A DNA stretch of 64,000 bases. Origin: Thermococcus thioreducens. Its GTDB lineage: Archaea > Methanobacteriota_B > Thermococci > Thermococcales > Thermococcaceae. Each line of letters starts with the position of its first letter. Within the stretch, counting starts at the first letter, position 1. Under the pieces are notes generated by a model, which saw only the letters and a list, made by a program, of their open reading frames with translations, made no database searches and was not told the origin of the DNA. Positions 1 through 9,364 of the stretch are shown piece after piece. A program made the position numbers and the translations under genes. The stretch is taken from contig NZ_CP015105.1 in the NCBI RefSeq assembly GCF_002214545.1, forward strand, positions 1,240,001 to 1,304,000, written 5' to 3'.

Positions 1-860
1 TCAAGGACCTGTACATGTTCCAGCTCTATCCAGAAATGCTTCCTTCCAGTGTTAGAATCGACATCATAAGCCGCTTGAGCGACGATTCTCCCTGGAAAAA
101 AGACGGTTTCCCATTTGTAATCGGAGACTGCACAGGGATATTCCTTCGTTTTGAAATCGTCGATATCCAAAAGAAACTTGCCCGGGTTAACATCAGCGTG
201 ATGTTTGTGAATGCCACCCTCGAGGGCAACTATCTCGAAATAATCCCCAATCTGACGATATGGAAGGTGCTGAACCTTAACCTGACAACCATGACGTACT
301 TTGATAACGGAACCCCCATCGGAAAGGCCACCCTCTTCATCGATCCATCGGATACACCGAGACCCGGGGAAGTGCTCTTCAGACTTAAGGGGCTTTCAAT
401 GGAGACCAACGTCTCGGTAGGAAACGTCACCTACAGTGCCTATGGCAACAGCACGGTTCTGACGTACTACAGACCCTTCAAGCCGCCCCACATCGGAATA
501 ACAACCAGGAGTTTCTACTTCAGCGATGCCGGGGAGAACTGGTCAATCTCTGGAGGGGGAAAGGAAGAGTACACCTACGACTTCCTAACCGGCGTCATGA
601 TAGCGGGAACCTTCAGCCACTCCACCGAGCTGATGGCCCTTGGAGTTTTTAGTATTGATGGTATGGACAGAAGAATCCGCGGAAAATCAGAAGCTGGGGT
701 GTGGCCAGACGGCATCAAACTGTATGACACGAACATCGCTTTTCCCGACGAAGGAAACTCTTCCCCTCCCGATAGTCTCTGGAGGTACTACCTGTACTCC
801 GGAATTCTGGCACTGATGGCTTCACTTCTGGTGAGGTGGTGGAATAATGGGCACCGTTAG
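1..860 (+). CDS. Surface protein with C-terminal membrane anchor (5' end outside window)
   Basis: The reading frame is open from base 3, so the N-terminus is probably cut off by the window edge; the first ATG is at 15. What remains is a Ser/Thr/Asn-rich, beta-rich extracellular-type sequence with several N-x-S/T glycosylation sequons, followed near the C-terminus by one hydrophobic helix (YLYSGILALMASLLV) and a short basic tail. That is the usual form of a thermococcal membrane-anchored ectodomain. It overlaps the next gene by 14 bases and is the first visible gene of an ABC exporter operon, so it may be an accessory subunit of that exporter. I do not recognise a named family. Confidence 0.7.
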   Translation, partial: KDLYMFQLYPEMLPSSVRIDIISRLSDDSPWKKDGFPFVIGDCTGIFLRFEIVDIQKKLARVNISVMFVNATLEGNYLEIIPNLTIWKVLNLNLTTMTYFDNGTPIGKATLFIDPSDTPRPGEVLFRLKGLSMETNVSVGNVTYSAYGNSTVLTYYRPFKPPHIGITTRSFYFSDAGENWSISGGGKEEYTYDFLTGVMIAGTFSHSTELMALGVFSIDGMDRRIRGKSEAGVWPDGIKLYDTNIAFPDEGNSSPPDSLWRYYLYSGILALMASLLVRWWNNGHR

Positions 861-1626
861 AACCCAGTTGGAGTGGGAGCTGAATGATCCACTGAAGCTC
901 GTTGTTTTCCTCTTCGGGTTCTTGCTGGCAGGGCTGGCGTTCTTGAAGGACGCCCTCAGTATGGGAGCAACCGGCATGTTGAGCCCCTTCAGCCAGGGAT
1001 CCGCCGTTCACTACGCCAAAACCATTCCAAGGCTTGCCCTGCCAGTTTTATCCCAGGAAGCCTACAGCGTTCTTATCTTCGTTGCAGTTATGCTCTCCAC
1101 CCTTTCAGTAAGGGGTGAGATTGACTCGCTGGCTGCCCTAACCGTATACTCGCTCCCGATCAGGAAGTGGAAGTTGTTCCTGATCAAATTTGTTTCAGTC
1201 CTAGTTCTGACGGCCCTATCATTCGTGATCCCCTATTTCCTGGCCGTGGGATACGTCCTCTCTGGCTCTCCTTCTCTCCTCGCCGGGATACTCGGAGACG
1301 GGGTCTGGAGTAATGTTCTGACGTTTTTCCTGATTGCGGTCTTCTACACGGTCTCGGTTTCCATTTTCATAGCCCTGCTGTCACCGAATTCGTTTGCCTC
1401 GATTCTGGGGGGACTCTCAGTACTGTACGTCCCGGTTATTCTCGGGATATCCAGCCTGCCCCCGTTCAGCATCTCCGCCGCTATGTCATCCTATCTGAGT
1501 TCGGTGGCCTATGGAATGGGACACACAGTTGCCGCCCACGGGAATGTGGCTGGGGTTGGGTTCTTTCTTCCCTCCACGCTGTTGGCGGCATCGGTAATCC
1601 TCAGCGAAAGGAGGGATGCCCGGTGA
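847..1626 (+). CDS. ABC-2 type transporter permease
   Basis: A 259-residue integral membrane protein with about six hydrophobic segments. The N-terminus is a short cytosolic piece (MGTVRTQLEWELNDPLK) followed by a first helix, and the segment SLPIRKWKLFLIKF is the amphipathic loop usual in ABC-2 permeases before helix 3. It should form the membrane channel with the ATPase encoded at 2069. The start ATG overlaps the end of the preceding gene, and its own end overlaps the next start by 4 bases, so the four genes are translationally coupled. The substrate cannot be inferred; surface glycoproteins beside it suggest an envelope role. Confidence 0.85.
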   Translation: MGTVRTQLEWELNDPLKLVVFLFGFLLAGLAFLKDALSMGATGMLSPFSQGSAVHYAKTIPRLALPVLSQEAYSVLIFVAVMLSTLSVRGEIDSLAALTVYSLPIRKWKLFLIKFVSVLVLTALSFVIPYFLAVGYVLSGSPSLLAGILGDGVWSNVLTFFLIAVFYTVSVSIFIALLSPNSFASILGGLSVLYVPVILGISSLPPFSISAAMSSYLSSVAYGMGHTVAAHGNVAGVGFFLPSTLLAASVILSERRDAR

Positions 1627-2072
1627 AGAGGTTTGCAGCGTTCCTTCTGCTCGCCCTTCTACTCTTCACCATAGAATCGCTACTTCTTCCCCGGTACTAC
1701 CAGGAGACCCCAACGGCCTACGGATTCTTCAGTGACGATGGTTCCTCCGTTTCGGTGTTTGTCCCGACCGCAAGAAGGGTCGCCATCAGCGTCGTAACGG
1801 AGAATCTGGATAGGTGTGAAATCGAGGTGTTCGATGGCGTCCGGAACAGGTTCATCACGAACCTGACCGCAATGGGGAACATGTACCGGGAGATGGAGCT
1901 TCCCGATTCCGGGACGTACTATTTCGTGTACCATGGAAACGGCACTGCGAGGATAGCCGTTGGAACCCTCGCGATGTACCCATCTAGAGGAGTGTTGAAA
2001 ATTGAGTACCTAATTGGCGGAACGGTAGCATTTGTTCTCGCCGCGCTAGTCTGGGTGGGGGTGAGGCAATGA
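1623..2072 (+). CDS. Small membrane-anchored protein of ABC exporter operon
   Basis: A 149-residue protein beginning with a GTG inside the stop of the permease gene. It has an N-terminal hydrophobic helix (AAFLLLALLLFTI), a beta-rich ectodomain of about 90 residues with N-linked sequons, and a C-terminal helix (IGGTVAFVLAALVWVGV). The two-helix topology with an external domain suggests an accessory subunit of the exporter. It overlaps the ATPase gene by 4 bases. No named family is recognised. Confidence 0.75.
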   Translation: MKRFAAFLLLALLLFTIESLLLPRYYQETPTAYGFFSDDGSSVSVFVPTARRVAISVVTENLDRCEIEVFDGVRNRFITNLTAMGNMYREMELPDSGTYYFVYHGNGTARIAVGTLAMYPSRGVLKIEYLIGGTVAFVLAALVWVGVRQ

Positions 2073-2743
2073 TAGTGAGGGCAGAGAAGCTTACAAAGCG
2101 CTTCGGAAGTGTCCTTGCCCTGAACTCCGTTGAGGTTGAGATTCCGGAGGGATTAACGGTCATAGTCGGCCCCAACGGGGGTGGCAAGTCCACTTTCCTG
2201 AAAATCGCCGCCGGAGCGTACAGGCCGACTGCGGGAAGGGTTGAGGTTCTCGGAGATGACCCTTGGAAGAACGAGCAAATAAAGAGGAGAATCGGCGTCT
2301 CCTTCGACCCGCCGGCCCTCCCACCGCTGAGGACAGGGCTGGAGTGGTTGGAATACATCTCAGAGGCCAGAGGGGGCGATGGAGAGAGCGTCCAAAAGGC
2401 CGCGGAGATGTTCGAGGCCAGGGAATTCATCGCAAAAAAGATTCGAGACTACTCCGCGGGCATGAGGAAGAGGCTTTCCCTCGCCCAGGCGTTCGTGGGA
2501 GACCCGGAGGTGGTGTTCCTCGACGAGCCGCTGGCCAATCTCGACCTAAACGGCATGAGGGATGTAATGGAGGTTATAAAAGAAGAACACAAGAACGGCC
2601 TGAATCTTGTGGTAATCTCCCACATCTGGCGCCCCTTCATGGAAATAGCAGATTACGCTGTTTTAATAGCTGCGGGGAAGGTACAGGCCGCTGGTTCCCC
2701 CGAGGACGTCTACCCATTGCTGGAAAAAGCATTTCCCCTGTGA
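2069..2743 (+). CDS. ABC transporter ATP-binding protein
   Basis: The 224-residue cytosolic ATPase of the exporter. Walker A is GPNGGGKST (residues ~33-41), the ABC signature is YSAGMRKR, and Walker B is VVFLDEP, followed by the switch His in VISHIW. The length is typical of a single nucleotide-binding domain of the ABC-2 (CcmA/NatA-like) class. It overlaps the upstream gene by 4 bases and is followed at once by the PEGA surface protein, so all five genes probably form one transcript. Confidence 0.92.
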   Translation: MIVRAEKLTKRFGSVLALNSVEVEIPEGLTVIVGPNGGGKSTFLKIAAGAYRPTAGRVEVLGDDPWKNEQIKRRIGVSFDPPALPPLRTGLEWLEYISEARGGDGESVQKAAEMFEAREFIAKKIRDYSAGMRKRLSLAQAFVGDPEVVFLDEPLANLDLNGMRDVMEVIKEEHKNGLNLVVISHIWRPFMEIADYAVLIAAGKVQAAGSPEDVYPLLEKAFPL

Positions 2744-2753
2744 GGTGAGGATA

Positions 2754-4384
2754 ATGAAAAAGACCGCAATCCTGGTCAGCATGATGCTTCTGCTCTCCAT
2801 CACGACTGGGAGTGTTAGTGCGCTTCCAAAAAGCGGTTACGGCGTATTAGTCGTGGACTCGGATTCTGGCGCAAGTGTTTTCATCGTGGAAGAACGGACA
2901 AACTTCACAGCACCGGCGTGGGTGGAACTCCCTGCATCGAAAGAGGGCGAAAACTACACCCTTATTATGGAGATAAACAGGCTGAGGGTGAAAATCCCGG
3001 TTCTAATCAAAGAGAGTCTGACCACAATAGTGAAGGTGAAAGGTGAGAGAATAGAGGAGTCCATATTAGCCAAAGGGGCCAGCGCCGTTGAAGTGCAGTT
3101 TGGTTCATCCATCAGCCTTCCCCCAAAACTCAAAGGCCCGGAACCCGCCCTTGAATGTATGGCGGCAACCTACGGCCCGATAAACGGACACGGACTGGTG
3201 TTTGAACTCATGAAGAACCCCAACGGAGATGGCTACTTCCTCCTGCCCAACGGAACTCCCGTTGAAATCTGTGGAGAGTACTATCTCACAGAGATGTACG
3301 GAATAGAGGACGGATGGGCATCAGTCGGTCATTTTCTCAACTGGACGACCTACGTCCCGGAGTACAGGAAAGTTGAAATAGACTCCTACCCTGAGGACTC
3401 GGCCGTTCTCGTCTTCGGCGCCAGCTACAACGTACTAAGGACACCCATAAAGCTGTTCGTGCCGATAATAACCAACACTACCCAAGGATACGGCTTTGAT
3501 ATGAACGGCAGGCGCGTGGACTTCAGGCTCAACCCGATTCCGGGGTACAACATAACACTTGCCTCCAACGTTACCATCACCGGGGGACTCGCTCCCCGTA
3601 TCAGCTTCATTGTGAATCCAACTGTGAATGGAGCCGAGATTGGTGTTAACTTCACCACGTTAACTCAGGCGATATCGCTGGAGATTGTCTACGGTCTCCC
3701 TCCAGAGTATCGGAACCTTCCCAACGGACTGGAAAGCACATCTGAGGGAAGCTCCGGAGTAGAAGAAAATCGAGGGAATGCAGAGAATAACACCCCTCTG
3801 AATTCGACACTCATTATAACGACGTACCCCGAAAACGCGAAGGTATCTGTAGACGGCAAAACCGTGTGTGCCGGAAAATGCGTCCTAAACGTAACTCCAG
3901 GGGAGCACGAAATCACAGGGAGCGCTGACGGCTTTGTTGCGGAGAGCAGGGAAGTAATCCTTGCACCGGGAGAGCAATTAATCCTGAACCTCACGCTCTC
4001 ACCGTACCCGAAGTTTGAGGTAGTGTCCGTTCCAGAGGGGGCCAACCTCTACATCGATGGGAATTCCACCGCCTGCATAACGCCCTGCAACATCACCTAA
4101 CCCCCGGAACTCACACCCTGATCTTCAAAAAGGAAGGCTTCAGGGATTACAGGACCACGGTCAGGGTAAATGGAGGGGATAGCGGAGTTATTTCAGCGAC
4201 TCTCACAGATTTGAGCGGTAGGAGGTACACGCTTGACCCCAGGATAAAGAACCATGATGATATCCCCAAGGGAAATTCCACCAACGGGAATTCCAGGGGA
4301 TTCCCCATCTCGGGCACAGTGGCATACGTACTCGGCGGCATCGCTCTCGTGACTGTTGCGGTGGCTATTGCCCGGAAACTCTAA
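2754..4384 (+). pseudogene. PEGA-domain surface protein, frameshifted
   Basis: The ATG at 2754 is preferred over the GTG at 2745 because GGTGAGG lies 5 bases upstream of it. A signal peptide (ILVSMMLLLSITTGSVSA) precedes a large ectodomain and two PEGA-type repeats, the first from about TLIITTYPENAKVSVDGK and the second from FEVVSVPEGANLYIDG. The frame stops at TAA 4098-4100 in the middle of the second PEGA repeat. In the neighbouring frame, from CTA at 4097, the repeat resumes exactly (LTPGTHTLIFKKEGF) and runs through a linker to a C-terminal membrane helix and basic tail, ending at 4384. A single missing base at a C-rich stretch explains this; sequencing error, phase variation or real decay are all possible. 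Confidence 0.8.
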
Positions 4385-4396
4385 AGCATTTCCTTT

Positions 4397-4858
4397 TTAC
4401 CCGAACAAGCCCAGAGCCGGCAGCAGTGTTATCGCCATGCTCAACAGCCCGCCGAGGATTAAAGCCGGGACCGTCTGCCTTTTCTCTATTCCGAGGATGT
4501 AAGCAGCTAACGCTCCAGTCCAGACGCCCGTCCCTGGAAGCGGTATCGCGACAAAAATCGTCAGCCCGATAAAGCCCCACCTCTCAACGTAGGGGTGGGC
4601 CTTCTTCCTCACGCGCTCGACGTAGTAGAGGTAGAGGTGGGCCACCTTTCTGAGGAAAGTCCCCTCAAGCCAGAGCATCAGCCTGTCTATGTAGGGGAGC
4701 AGGGCAGGGAGGACCAGCGAGAGGAGCAGAACTCCGAGGGAGGCACTCAGGAGGGTCTCCCAGAGGGGGTAACCCCTCCCAATGCCGTAGACTATCGCGT
4801 ATCTGCCTTCGAAGGTTGGAACCAGCGAGAGGAGGAACACCTCAAGGAAGCCGTTCAT
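4397..4858 (-). CDS. Small multidrug export family (COG2426) membrane protein
   Basis: A 153-residue protein with four to five hydrophobic helices. The N-terminal VPTFEGRYAIVYGI and the central IPLPGTGVWTGALAAYILG are the two conserved stretches of the COG2426/Sm_multidrug_ex family. Family membership is clear, but the drug-export role rests on weak evidence and the real substrate is unknown. Its start overlaps the stop of the PAP2 gene by 4 bases, so the two are co-transcribed and may both act on membrane lipids or lipid-linked carriers. Confidence 0.8.
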   Translation of the reverse strand: MNGFLEVFLLSLVPTFEGRYAIVYGIGRGYPLWETLLSASLGVLLLSLVLPALLPYIDRLMLWLEGTFLRKVAHLYLYYVERVRKKAHPYVERWGFIGLTIFVAIPLPGTGVWTGALAAYILGIEKRQTVPALILGGLLSMAITLLPALGLFG

Positions 4859-5421
4859 TGGAACTTCCCTCCGAGGAGTGATTTAAGCAGGAGGTAGAGC
4901 CAGGGGGCGAAGAGCAGGCTGAAGAGCACGTCGCTGAACCAGTGAACGTGGAGGAGGAGCCTCGTGAGGGCTATTCCAACGGCGTAGGCCCAGAAGAGAT
5001 GGGCGTACCGCCTCCACCTGTCGGAGCCGTAGCTCGCTATTATTGCCGCCCTAAAGGCGTGGCCGGAGGGGAAGGCGTAGCCCCCGATTCCCGAACCGTA
5101 AGACCTGGGTCTCGGTTCAGCAAAGATGAACTTTAAGGTCCCGACGGCGGCGAGGCCGAGGACAACGGCGAGGATGAAAAGGAGAGTGCCCCGAGAGACC
5201 CTGCCGTTCTTCTTCCATTCGGTCAGCAGTGCAGAGGCGGTAAAGAGTGCCAGAAATACGTCGCCTCCGAGTCCAGTTAGAAAGTTCATCATGGGGGTGT
5301 CTATCAGGGGGAGCTTCGAATTGACCCATCCGTTTATTCCAATGAACGCACCGCTGGCCTCAAGAGCCAGCACCGCGATAACCGCAACGGTCAGAGCGAG
5401 GAGGTTTTTTTCCAGCCTCAT
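4855..5421 (-). CDS. PAP2-family membrane phosphatase
   Basis: A 188-residue polytopic protein of the PAP2 (type 2 phosphatidic acid phosphatase) superfamily. The three phosphatase motifs are visible: KFIFAEPRPR, PSGHAF, and TRLLLHVHWFSDV with the catalytic His and Asp. Such enzymes dephosphorylate lipid phosphates or polyprenyl diphosphates at the outer membrane face; in archaea a dolichyl-diphosphate phosphatase role is plausible but not shown. The gene heads a two-gene operon with the COG2426 protein. Confidence 0.88.
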   Translation of the reverse strand: MRLEKNLLALTVAVIAVLALEASGAFIGINGWVNSKLPLIDTPMMNFLTGLGGDVFLALFTASALLTEWKKNGRVSRGTLLFILAVVLGLAAVGTLKFIFAEPRPRSYGSGIGGYAFPSGHAFRAAIIASYGSDRWRRYAHLFWAYAVGIALTRLLLHVHWFSDVLFSLLFAPWLYLLLKSLLGGKFQ

Positions 5422-5461
5422 GGCACTTTAAGAAGGTGAAACCGGTAAAAAAGCTTTTCTG

Positions 5462-6043
5462 CTAGATTATTCCAGCCGCGTAGAGCGCATGATATGCCTT
5501 GAGGAGCGCCCCCTGGACCTTCTTTGGCCCAAAGGTTCTAACGGCCCTTCCGAGGCCCTCGTTGTACATCCTGCGCAGTATGAAGTCCGTCTCGCGGTTG
5601 AGGTTGAGTTTTTCCTGGTTCTCAAGGTAGAGTCTCGCTATCTCCTCCGGTTCACGGTAATTGAGCCCCTTGAGCCACTTGAGGGGTATTCCGTCGGCAA
5701 AGCGTTTGATGACTTCAAAGCCTATTATCGTAACCTCGTCGTCGCCGTAGAGCTCGCCGTATATCTTGCTCAGCTCACGGAGGAGCTCTTTAACATCGGA
5801 GAAGCCGTCGAGCCTTGCATCCTCGTTGGTGAGCTCCCTAACTTTCTTTTTCTCGACGCGGGTTATCCTGACCTTGGCTATAGCCGTGTCGCTCGGCGTG
5901 ATGACCAGGTAAATCTCACTTCCCGGCCTGGCCTCGTAGTCGCCGTAGCGTATCGTTGTGACCTTGTCTCCCCTCAGAATCCTAGACTTGTATGCGCTGT
6001 CAACCAGCATGAACTTCCTTATCTGCACGCTCTTCCTCTTCAA
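5462..6043 (-). CDS. ASCH (PUA-like) domain protein, COG2411 type
   Basis: A 193-residue cytosolic protein. The N-terminal half has the ASCH fold signature: [17 protein letters not shown] with the G-x-K-x-x-T pattern, then [19 protein letters not shown] and [16 protein letters not shown] domains are PUA-like and are thought to bind RNA or modified nucleosides; no substrate is known here. The C-terminal ~70 residues are a helical extension. Its start lies 44 bases inside the HAD gene, so it is the last gene of the minus-strand run. A shorter start at Met12 is possible. Confidence 0.75.
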   Translation of the reverse strand: MKRKSVQIRKFMLVDSAYKSRILRGDKVTTIRYGDYEARPGSEIYLVITPSDTAIAKVRITRVEKKKVRELTNEDARLDGFSDVKELLRELSKIYGELYGDDEVTIIGFEVIKRFADGIPLKWLKGLNYREPEEIARLYLENQEKLNLNRETDFILRRMYNEGLGRAVRTFGPKKVQGALLKAYHALYAAGII

Positions 6044-6728
6044 GGTTCAGCCCCCTGACTACATCCAGGACGTCCTCAAGTCTCTCCACTGTAAAGTCGG
6101 CGTACTCAAGGTATTCCAGCTCCCTGTCAGCATATTTGCCGTATTTAAACCATGCGGTCTTCATGCCCACTTGCTTGGCACCGTAAATGTCGGAGTACAG
6201 CCTGTCGCCCACCATTATGGCTTCGCCGGGTTCAACGCCCATCTTCCTCAGGGCTTTCTGAAATATCTTGGGGTGCGGCTTCTTAACGCCGAGGTAGTCC
6301 GAGATGAAGACGCCGTCGAAGTAGTCGTCCAGTTCGAGGCGGATTACCTTCTCCCACTGCTTTATCGGGTCACCATCGGTTATTATGCCAAGCTTATAGC
6401 CCGACTTCTTCAGCTCAAGGAGGACTCTCCTGGCACCGCGGACGCTCTTCAGGTAGGCGAACTTCGTGTTGTGGTACGCTATAACCCCGGCGGCTATCCA
6501 TTTGGGGTTGTTTGGAAGGTCGAGGCGCCTGAGCAGGTAGTCAAAGTGCCTCGAAAAATTGCTCCCGTATTCGTTTATCAGCTCAAGGAGCTCATGATAG
6601 GCGGTATCAAAATCGACCGGCAGGCCATGGCGTACCATGTTCTCTATGGCGTTTCGGCGCGCCATCTCGGCCAGCCTGCTCGTGTCCACGAGCGTGTCGT
6701 CCAGGTCAAAGAACACGGCCTTTATCAT
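6000..6728 (-). CDS. HAD-superfamily hydrolase (TIGR02253-like)
   Basis: The start at 6728 is chosen over 6743 because GGTGAAGGG lies directly before it. The 242-residue protein begins with HAD motif [12 protein letters not shown], has motif II at IITDGDP, the motif III Lys in [12 protein letters not shown], and motif IV at [14 protein letters not shown]. It is a haloacid-dehalogenase phosphatase with an alpha-helical cap, close to the archaeal TIGR02253 group. The physiological phosphate ester is not evident. The gene sits 35 bases after DUF3783 and overlaps the ASCH gene. Confidence 0.85.
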   Translation of the reverse strand: MIKAVFFDLDDTLVDTSRLAEMARRNAIENMVRHGLPVDFDTAYHELLELINEYGSNFSRHFDYLLRRLDLPNNPKWIAAGVIAYHNTKFAYLKSVRGARRVLLELKKSGYKLGIITDGDPIKQWEKVIRLELDDYFDGVFISDYLGVKKPHPKIFQKALRKMGVEPGEAIMVGDRLYSDIYGAKQVGMKTAWFKYGKYADRELEYLEYADFTVERLEDVLDVVRGLNLEEEERADKEVHAG

Positions 6729-6763
6729 CCCTTCACCCACCACACTCTACTCGCTCAAGATAT

Positions 6764-7174
6764 TTAACCCTTCCCGATGTCGAGGAAGGGCCCCCTCCTC
6801 CTTTCGGCCTCTTCCCGTGCCCAGCGCAGGGCCCTGAAGTATTCGTCTTCTTTGATAAGCTCGTTTAGAAGGTCTTCAAGCCTCCAGGTGAGGGAGGTCT
6901 CGGTCGTTGTTGCAAATATCGCCCTGCCCGGGTTGAGGGACTTAACGGTTCTTATGATGTCCTTCAGCGTTTCGTTGTCAAGGCCGTGCATTATCACGAA
7001 CTTCCTGAGGTGCCAGTCGCTTGAGCCGCTCAGATTCTCCGCCTTCTCAACGATTTCGCTGACCACCCAGTCCCTGCAGTACTCCGGAACCTCAAAGGCC
7101 GGAACCGGGAGCGATTCCCTAAGAGCATTGACCTCCTCCTTGGAGAACCCTATTAGAAGAACCCTTCCGCTCAT
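6764..7174 (-). CDS. DUF3783-domain protein
   Basis: A 136-residue protein with no membrane segment. The N-terminal [14 protein letters not shown], the central [16 protein letters not shown] and the conserved [14 protein letters not shown] stretch fit the DUF3783 family, whose function is not known. The start ATG overlaps the stop of the sirtuin gene by 4 bases, so the two proteins are made together. Confidence 0.7.
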   Translation of the reverse strand: MSGRVLLIGFSKEEVNALRESLPVPAFEVPEYCRDWVVSEIVEKAENLSGSSDWHLRKFVIMHGLDNETLKDIIRTVKSLNPGRAIFATTTETSLTWRLEDLLNELIKEDEYFRALRWAREEAERRRGPFLDIGKG

Positions 7175-7926
7175 CTCACCAACACCTCAATCCTGCTCAT
7201 CAGCTTTTCCATCGCTTCCACAGCCGGACAGCGCAGAAAAACGTCCGCTATGGGCGTTATCCCGCTCTCATCAGGGTTGATTTCAATCACCTTTCCGCCG
7301 GTCTCCTTGACTATCTGCGGTATGTATGCGGCGGGATAGACCACGCCACTCGTCCCGATGACGAGAACAAGATCCGCCCGCTCGGCCAGTCTGAAGGCCT
7401 CTTCTATGGCTTTCCTAGGCAGGGGTTCGCCGAACCACACAACGTCGGGCCTCAGGAGTGAGCCGCAGTCCGGGCATCTTGGGAGGCTTTTCTCTGCCAG
7501 GAACTCCTCCAGTCTTCCACTCTCCTTGAGGTTTTCCCTGTAGTTGCAGGAGGTGCACCTCACCCTGAAAATGTTGCCGTGGAGCTCGATGAGGTTTTTG
7601 GTTCCCGCTTCGCGGTGGAGGTCGTCCACGTTCTGGGTGATAACAGCCTTTAAGATGCCCATGCGCTCAAGCTCCGCCAGAGCGTGGTGTGCCCCGTTTG
7701 GCCTGGCCTTCCTTATCAGGCCCATCCTCCACCTGTAGAACTCCCAGACGAGGTAGGGATCCTTTCGAAAGGCCTCGGGCGTTGCGAGCTCTTCTGGCCT
7801 GTGTCTCTTCCACAGTCCGTTGAATCCCCTGAAGGTCGGAACGCCGCTCTCGGCACTAATTCCGGCGCCGGTAAAAGCAATCGCGAACCTTGAGCGGGCC
7901 AGCAGTTTGGCGGCTTCCTCTATCAT
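7171..7926 (-). CDS. cobB: NAD-dependent protein deacylase, Sir2 family
   Basis: The start at 7926 has AGGTGAT just upstream and gives [12 protein letters not shown], the normal sirtuin N-terminus, so the longer frame to 8016 is rejected. The 251-residue enzyme carries [17 protein letters not shown] (NAD binding), QNVDDLH with the catalytic His, and a zinc ribbon CTSC/CPDC. Tyr64 and Arg67 in FYRWRM match the Tyr-x-x-Arg pair of class III (SIRT5/CobB-type) sirtuins that remove acidic acyl groups such as succinyl, so desuccinylation is possible besides deacetylation. In archaea sirtuins act on proteins such as Alba. It is divergent from the permease at 8074. Confidence 0.92.
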   Translation of the reverse strand: MIEEAAKLLARSRFAIAFTGAGISAESGVPTFRGFNGLWKRHRPEELATPEAFRKDPYLVWEFYRWRMGLIRKARPNGAHHALAELERMGILKAVITQNVDDLHREAGTKNLIELHGNIFRVRCTSCNYRENLKESGRLEEFLAEKSLPRCPDCGSLLRPDVVWFGEPLPRKAIEEAFRLAERADLVLVIGTSGVVYPAAYIPQIVKETGGKVIEINPDESGITPIADVFLRCPAVEAMEKLMSRIEVLVR

Positions 7927-8073
7927 GTTATCACCTACTCGGCATTCCTTAAAAACTCTGCCCGGTCTTGAGCCATCTCCCTCCCCAAACCGAAGAATCT
8001 TTGAGACCAAATTCAAGTTTCCGTGCGAGGGTTTAAATTGTATTCATGCATACATTTAATCGAGGTGAGAAAA

Positions 8074-9258
8074 ATGCCCGTGTCTGAGGGAGTTAGGAGA
8101 GAGAAGGTTGCGACCTCTCACGGGAGGTATTATCAGGCAAGGCTGGCCTCCCAGCGCCGCAAGAAGCTCACTGTCATCCAGAATATCCGCAAGAGGAAGG
8201 GTGTGAGGGGCATACGGACAAGCACAATACGGGTGGACAAGGCCCGCATAACAAAGAACGAGGCGCTCGCGATACTTGTTGGCACCCAGATAGGCGCCGG
8301 AGTTCTAGGACTCCCCTACGCGGCCAGCAAAGTGGGCCTGATACCTGCCATTGGGGTTCTCATCGGTGTAATGCTCCTCATGCTGGGCACTGCCTTCATA
8401 GTGCTCAGGTTCAGCGCTGAAATGGGTGGGGCCCAGATGAGCACCATCGCCCAGAGGACCCTCGGAAGGGCCGGCGGCTGGCTGATGTACCTGAGCGTGA
8501 GCCTGATGAGCTTTGGCGCCATCCTCGCCTATATAGCCGGAATGGGCCACGTCTTTGCGAGCCTCTTCGGGGTCACCGACACGGTCGGAGCGGCGATATT
8601 CTGGGTTCTGGCCTCCATTGTTGTTTACAAGGGGCTTGAAGCCAGCGGAAAGACCGAGCTGATAATGAGCTACTTTATGCTTGCCCTCTTCATAGCGGTT
8701 ACCGCGATGCTCTTCCCGCATGCAGAGCCAGAAAAAGCGCTCTACGTCGAGTGGAGCGGCTTGCTCAGCATAACCGGTGTGGCAATCTTCGCCCTTGGAT
8801 GCCACACGATCATTCCGGACGTTTACAAGGGGCTCGGGAGCTACGAGGAGACCAAAAAGGTGCTAGTGCTGGCGTTCCTCATACCTACCGCAATCTACGC
8901 GGTATTCATGGCCTCGTTCCTGCTCGTCTTTGGAAGAACCACCCCCCAGGTGGCAACGCAGGCGCTTGAGCAGATATACGGTCGCCTTGGCTGGCTCGTG
9001 GGCAACTTCATACCCCTGCTCGCCATAACGACGAGCTTCATAGGCATCGCACTGGCACAGCAGAGCAACAACGAGGAGTTCGTGAGGCTGGGCAGAAAAG
9101 CAGCGTGGGCGCTGACCGTTGTTCCCCCGGCGGCCCTCTACTTCGCAGGTGTCAGGAACTTCGCCGATGTGCTGGCCTTCGCAGGCGACACCGGCGACCT
9201 GATGGCCTTCATAGTGCTGCCGATACTCATGTGGCTGGCTGCGAGGCTCCGGAAGTGA
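8074..9258 (+). CDS. Aromatic amino-acid permease-like transporter (HAAAP/APC type)
   Basis: The ATG at 8074 follows GAGGTGAGAAAA and is preferred over 8023; a TATA-like GTTTAAATTG at 8031-8040 would give a short leader. From about residue 52 the protein has the first-helix motif VGTQIGAGVLGLPYAAS and about eleven membrane helices, typical of the hydroxy/aromatic amino acid permease family (Mtr/TyrP) within the APC fold. An odd feature is the ~47-residue N-terminal extension that is strongly basic (ASQRRKKLTVIQNIRKRKG), not usual in this family. Transport of an aromatic amino acid is inferred from the family only. Confidence 0.85.
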   Translation: MPVSEGVRREKVATSHGRYYQARLASQRRKKLTVIQNIRKRKGVRGIRTSTIRVDKARITKNEALAILVGTQIGAGVLGLPYAASKVGLIPAIGVLIGVMLLMLGTAFIVLRFSAEMGGAQMSTIAQRTLGRAGGWLMYLSVSLMSFGAILAYIAGMGHVFASLFGVTDTVGAAIFWVLASIVVYKGLEASGKTELIMSYFMLALFIAVTAMLFPHAEPEKALYVEWSGLLSITGVAIFALGCHTIIPDVYKGLGSYEETKKVLVLAFLIPTAIYAVFMASFLLVFGRTTPQVATQALEQIYGRLGWLVGNFIPLLAITTSFIGIALAQQSNNEEFVRLGRKAAWALTVVPPAALYFAGVRNFADVLAFAGDTGDLMAFIVLPILMWLAARLRK

Positions 9259-9320
9259 GCCTTTCTGCCCCTTTTTCTGTATTGTGATGCACATTTCTGA
9301 ACACGTGCACACATGAGGTA

Positions 9321-9330
9321 AGATTTATAT
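9321..9330 (+). promoter_or_regulatory. TATA box of glyA
   Basis: AGATTTATAT lies about 26 bases before an expected transcript start near 9352, leaving a short leader that contains GAGGTG before the ATG at 9365. Confidence 0.6.
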
Positions 9331-9364
9331 TCCCCCCGTTCAAATCCCCATCGAGGTGTTTCCC

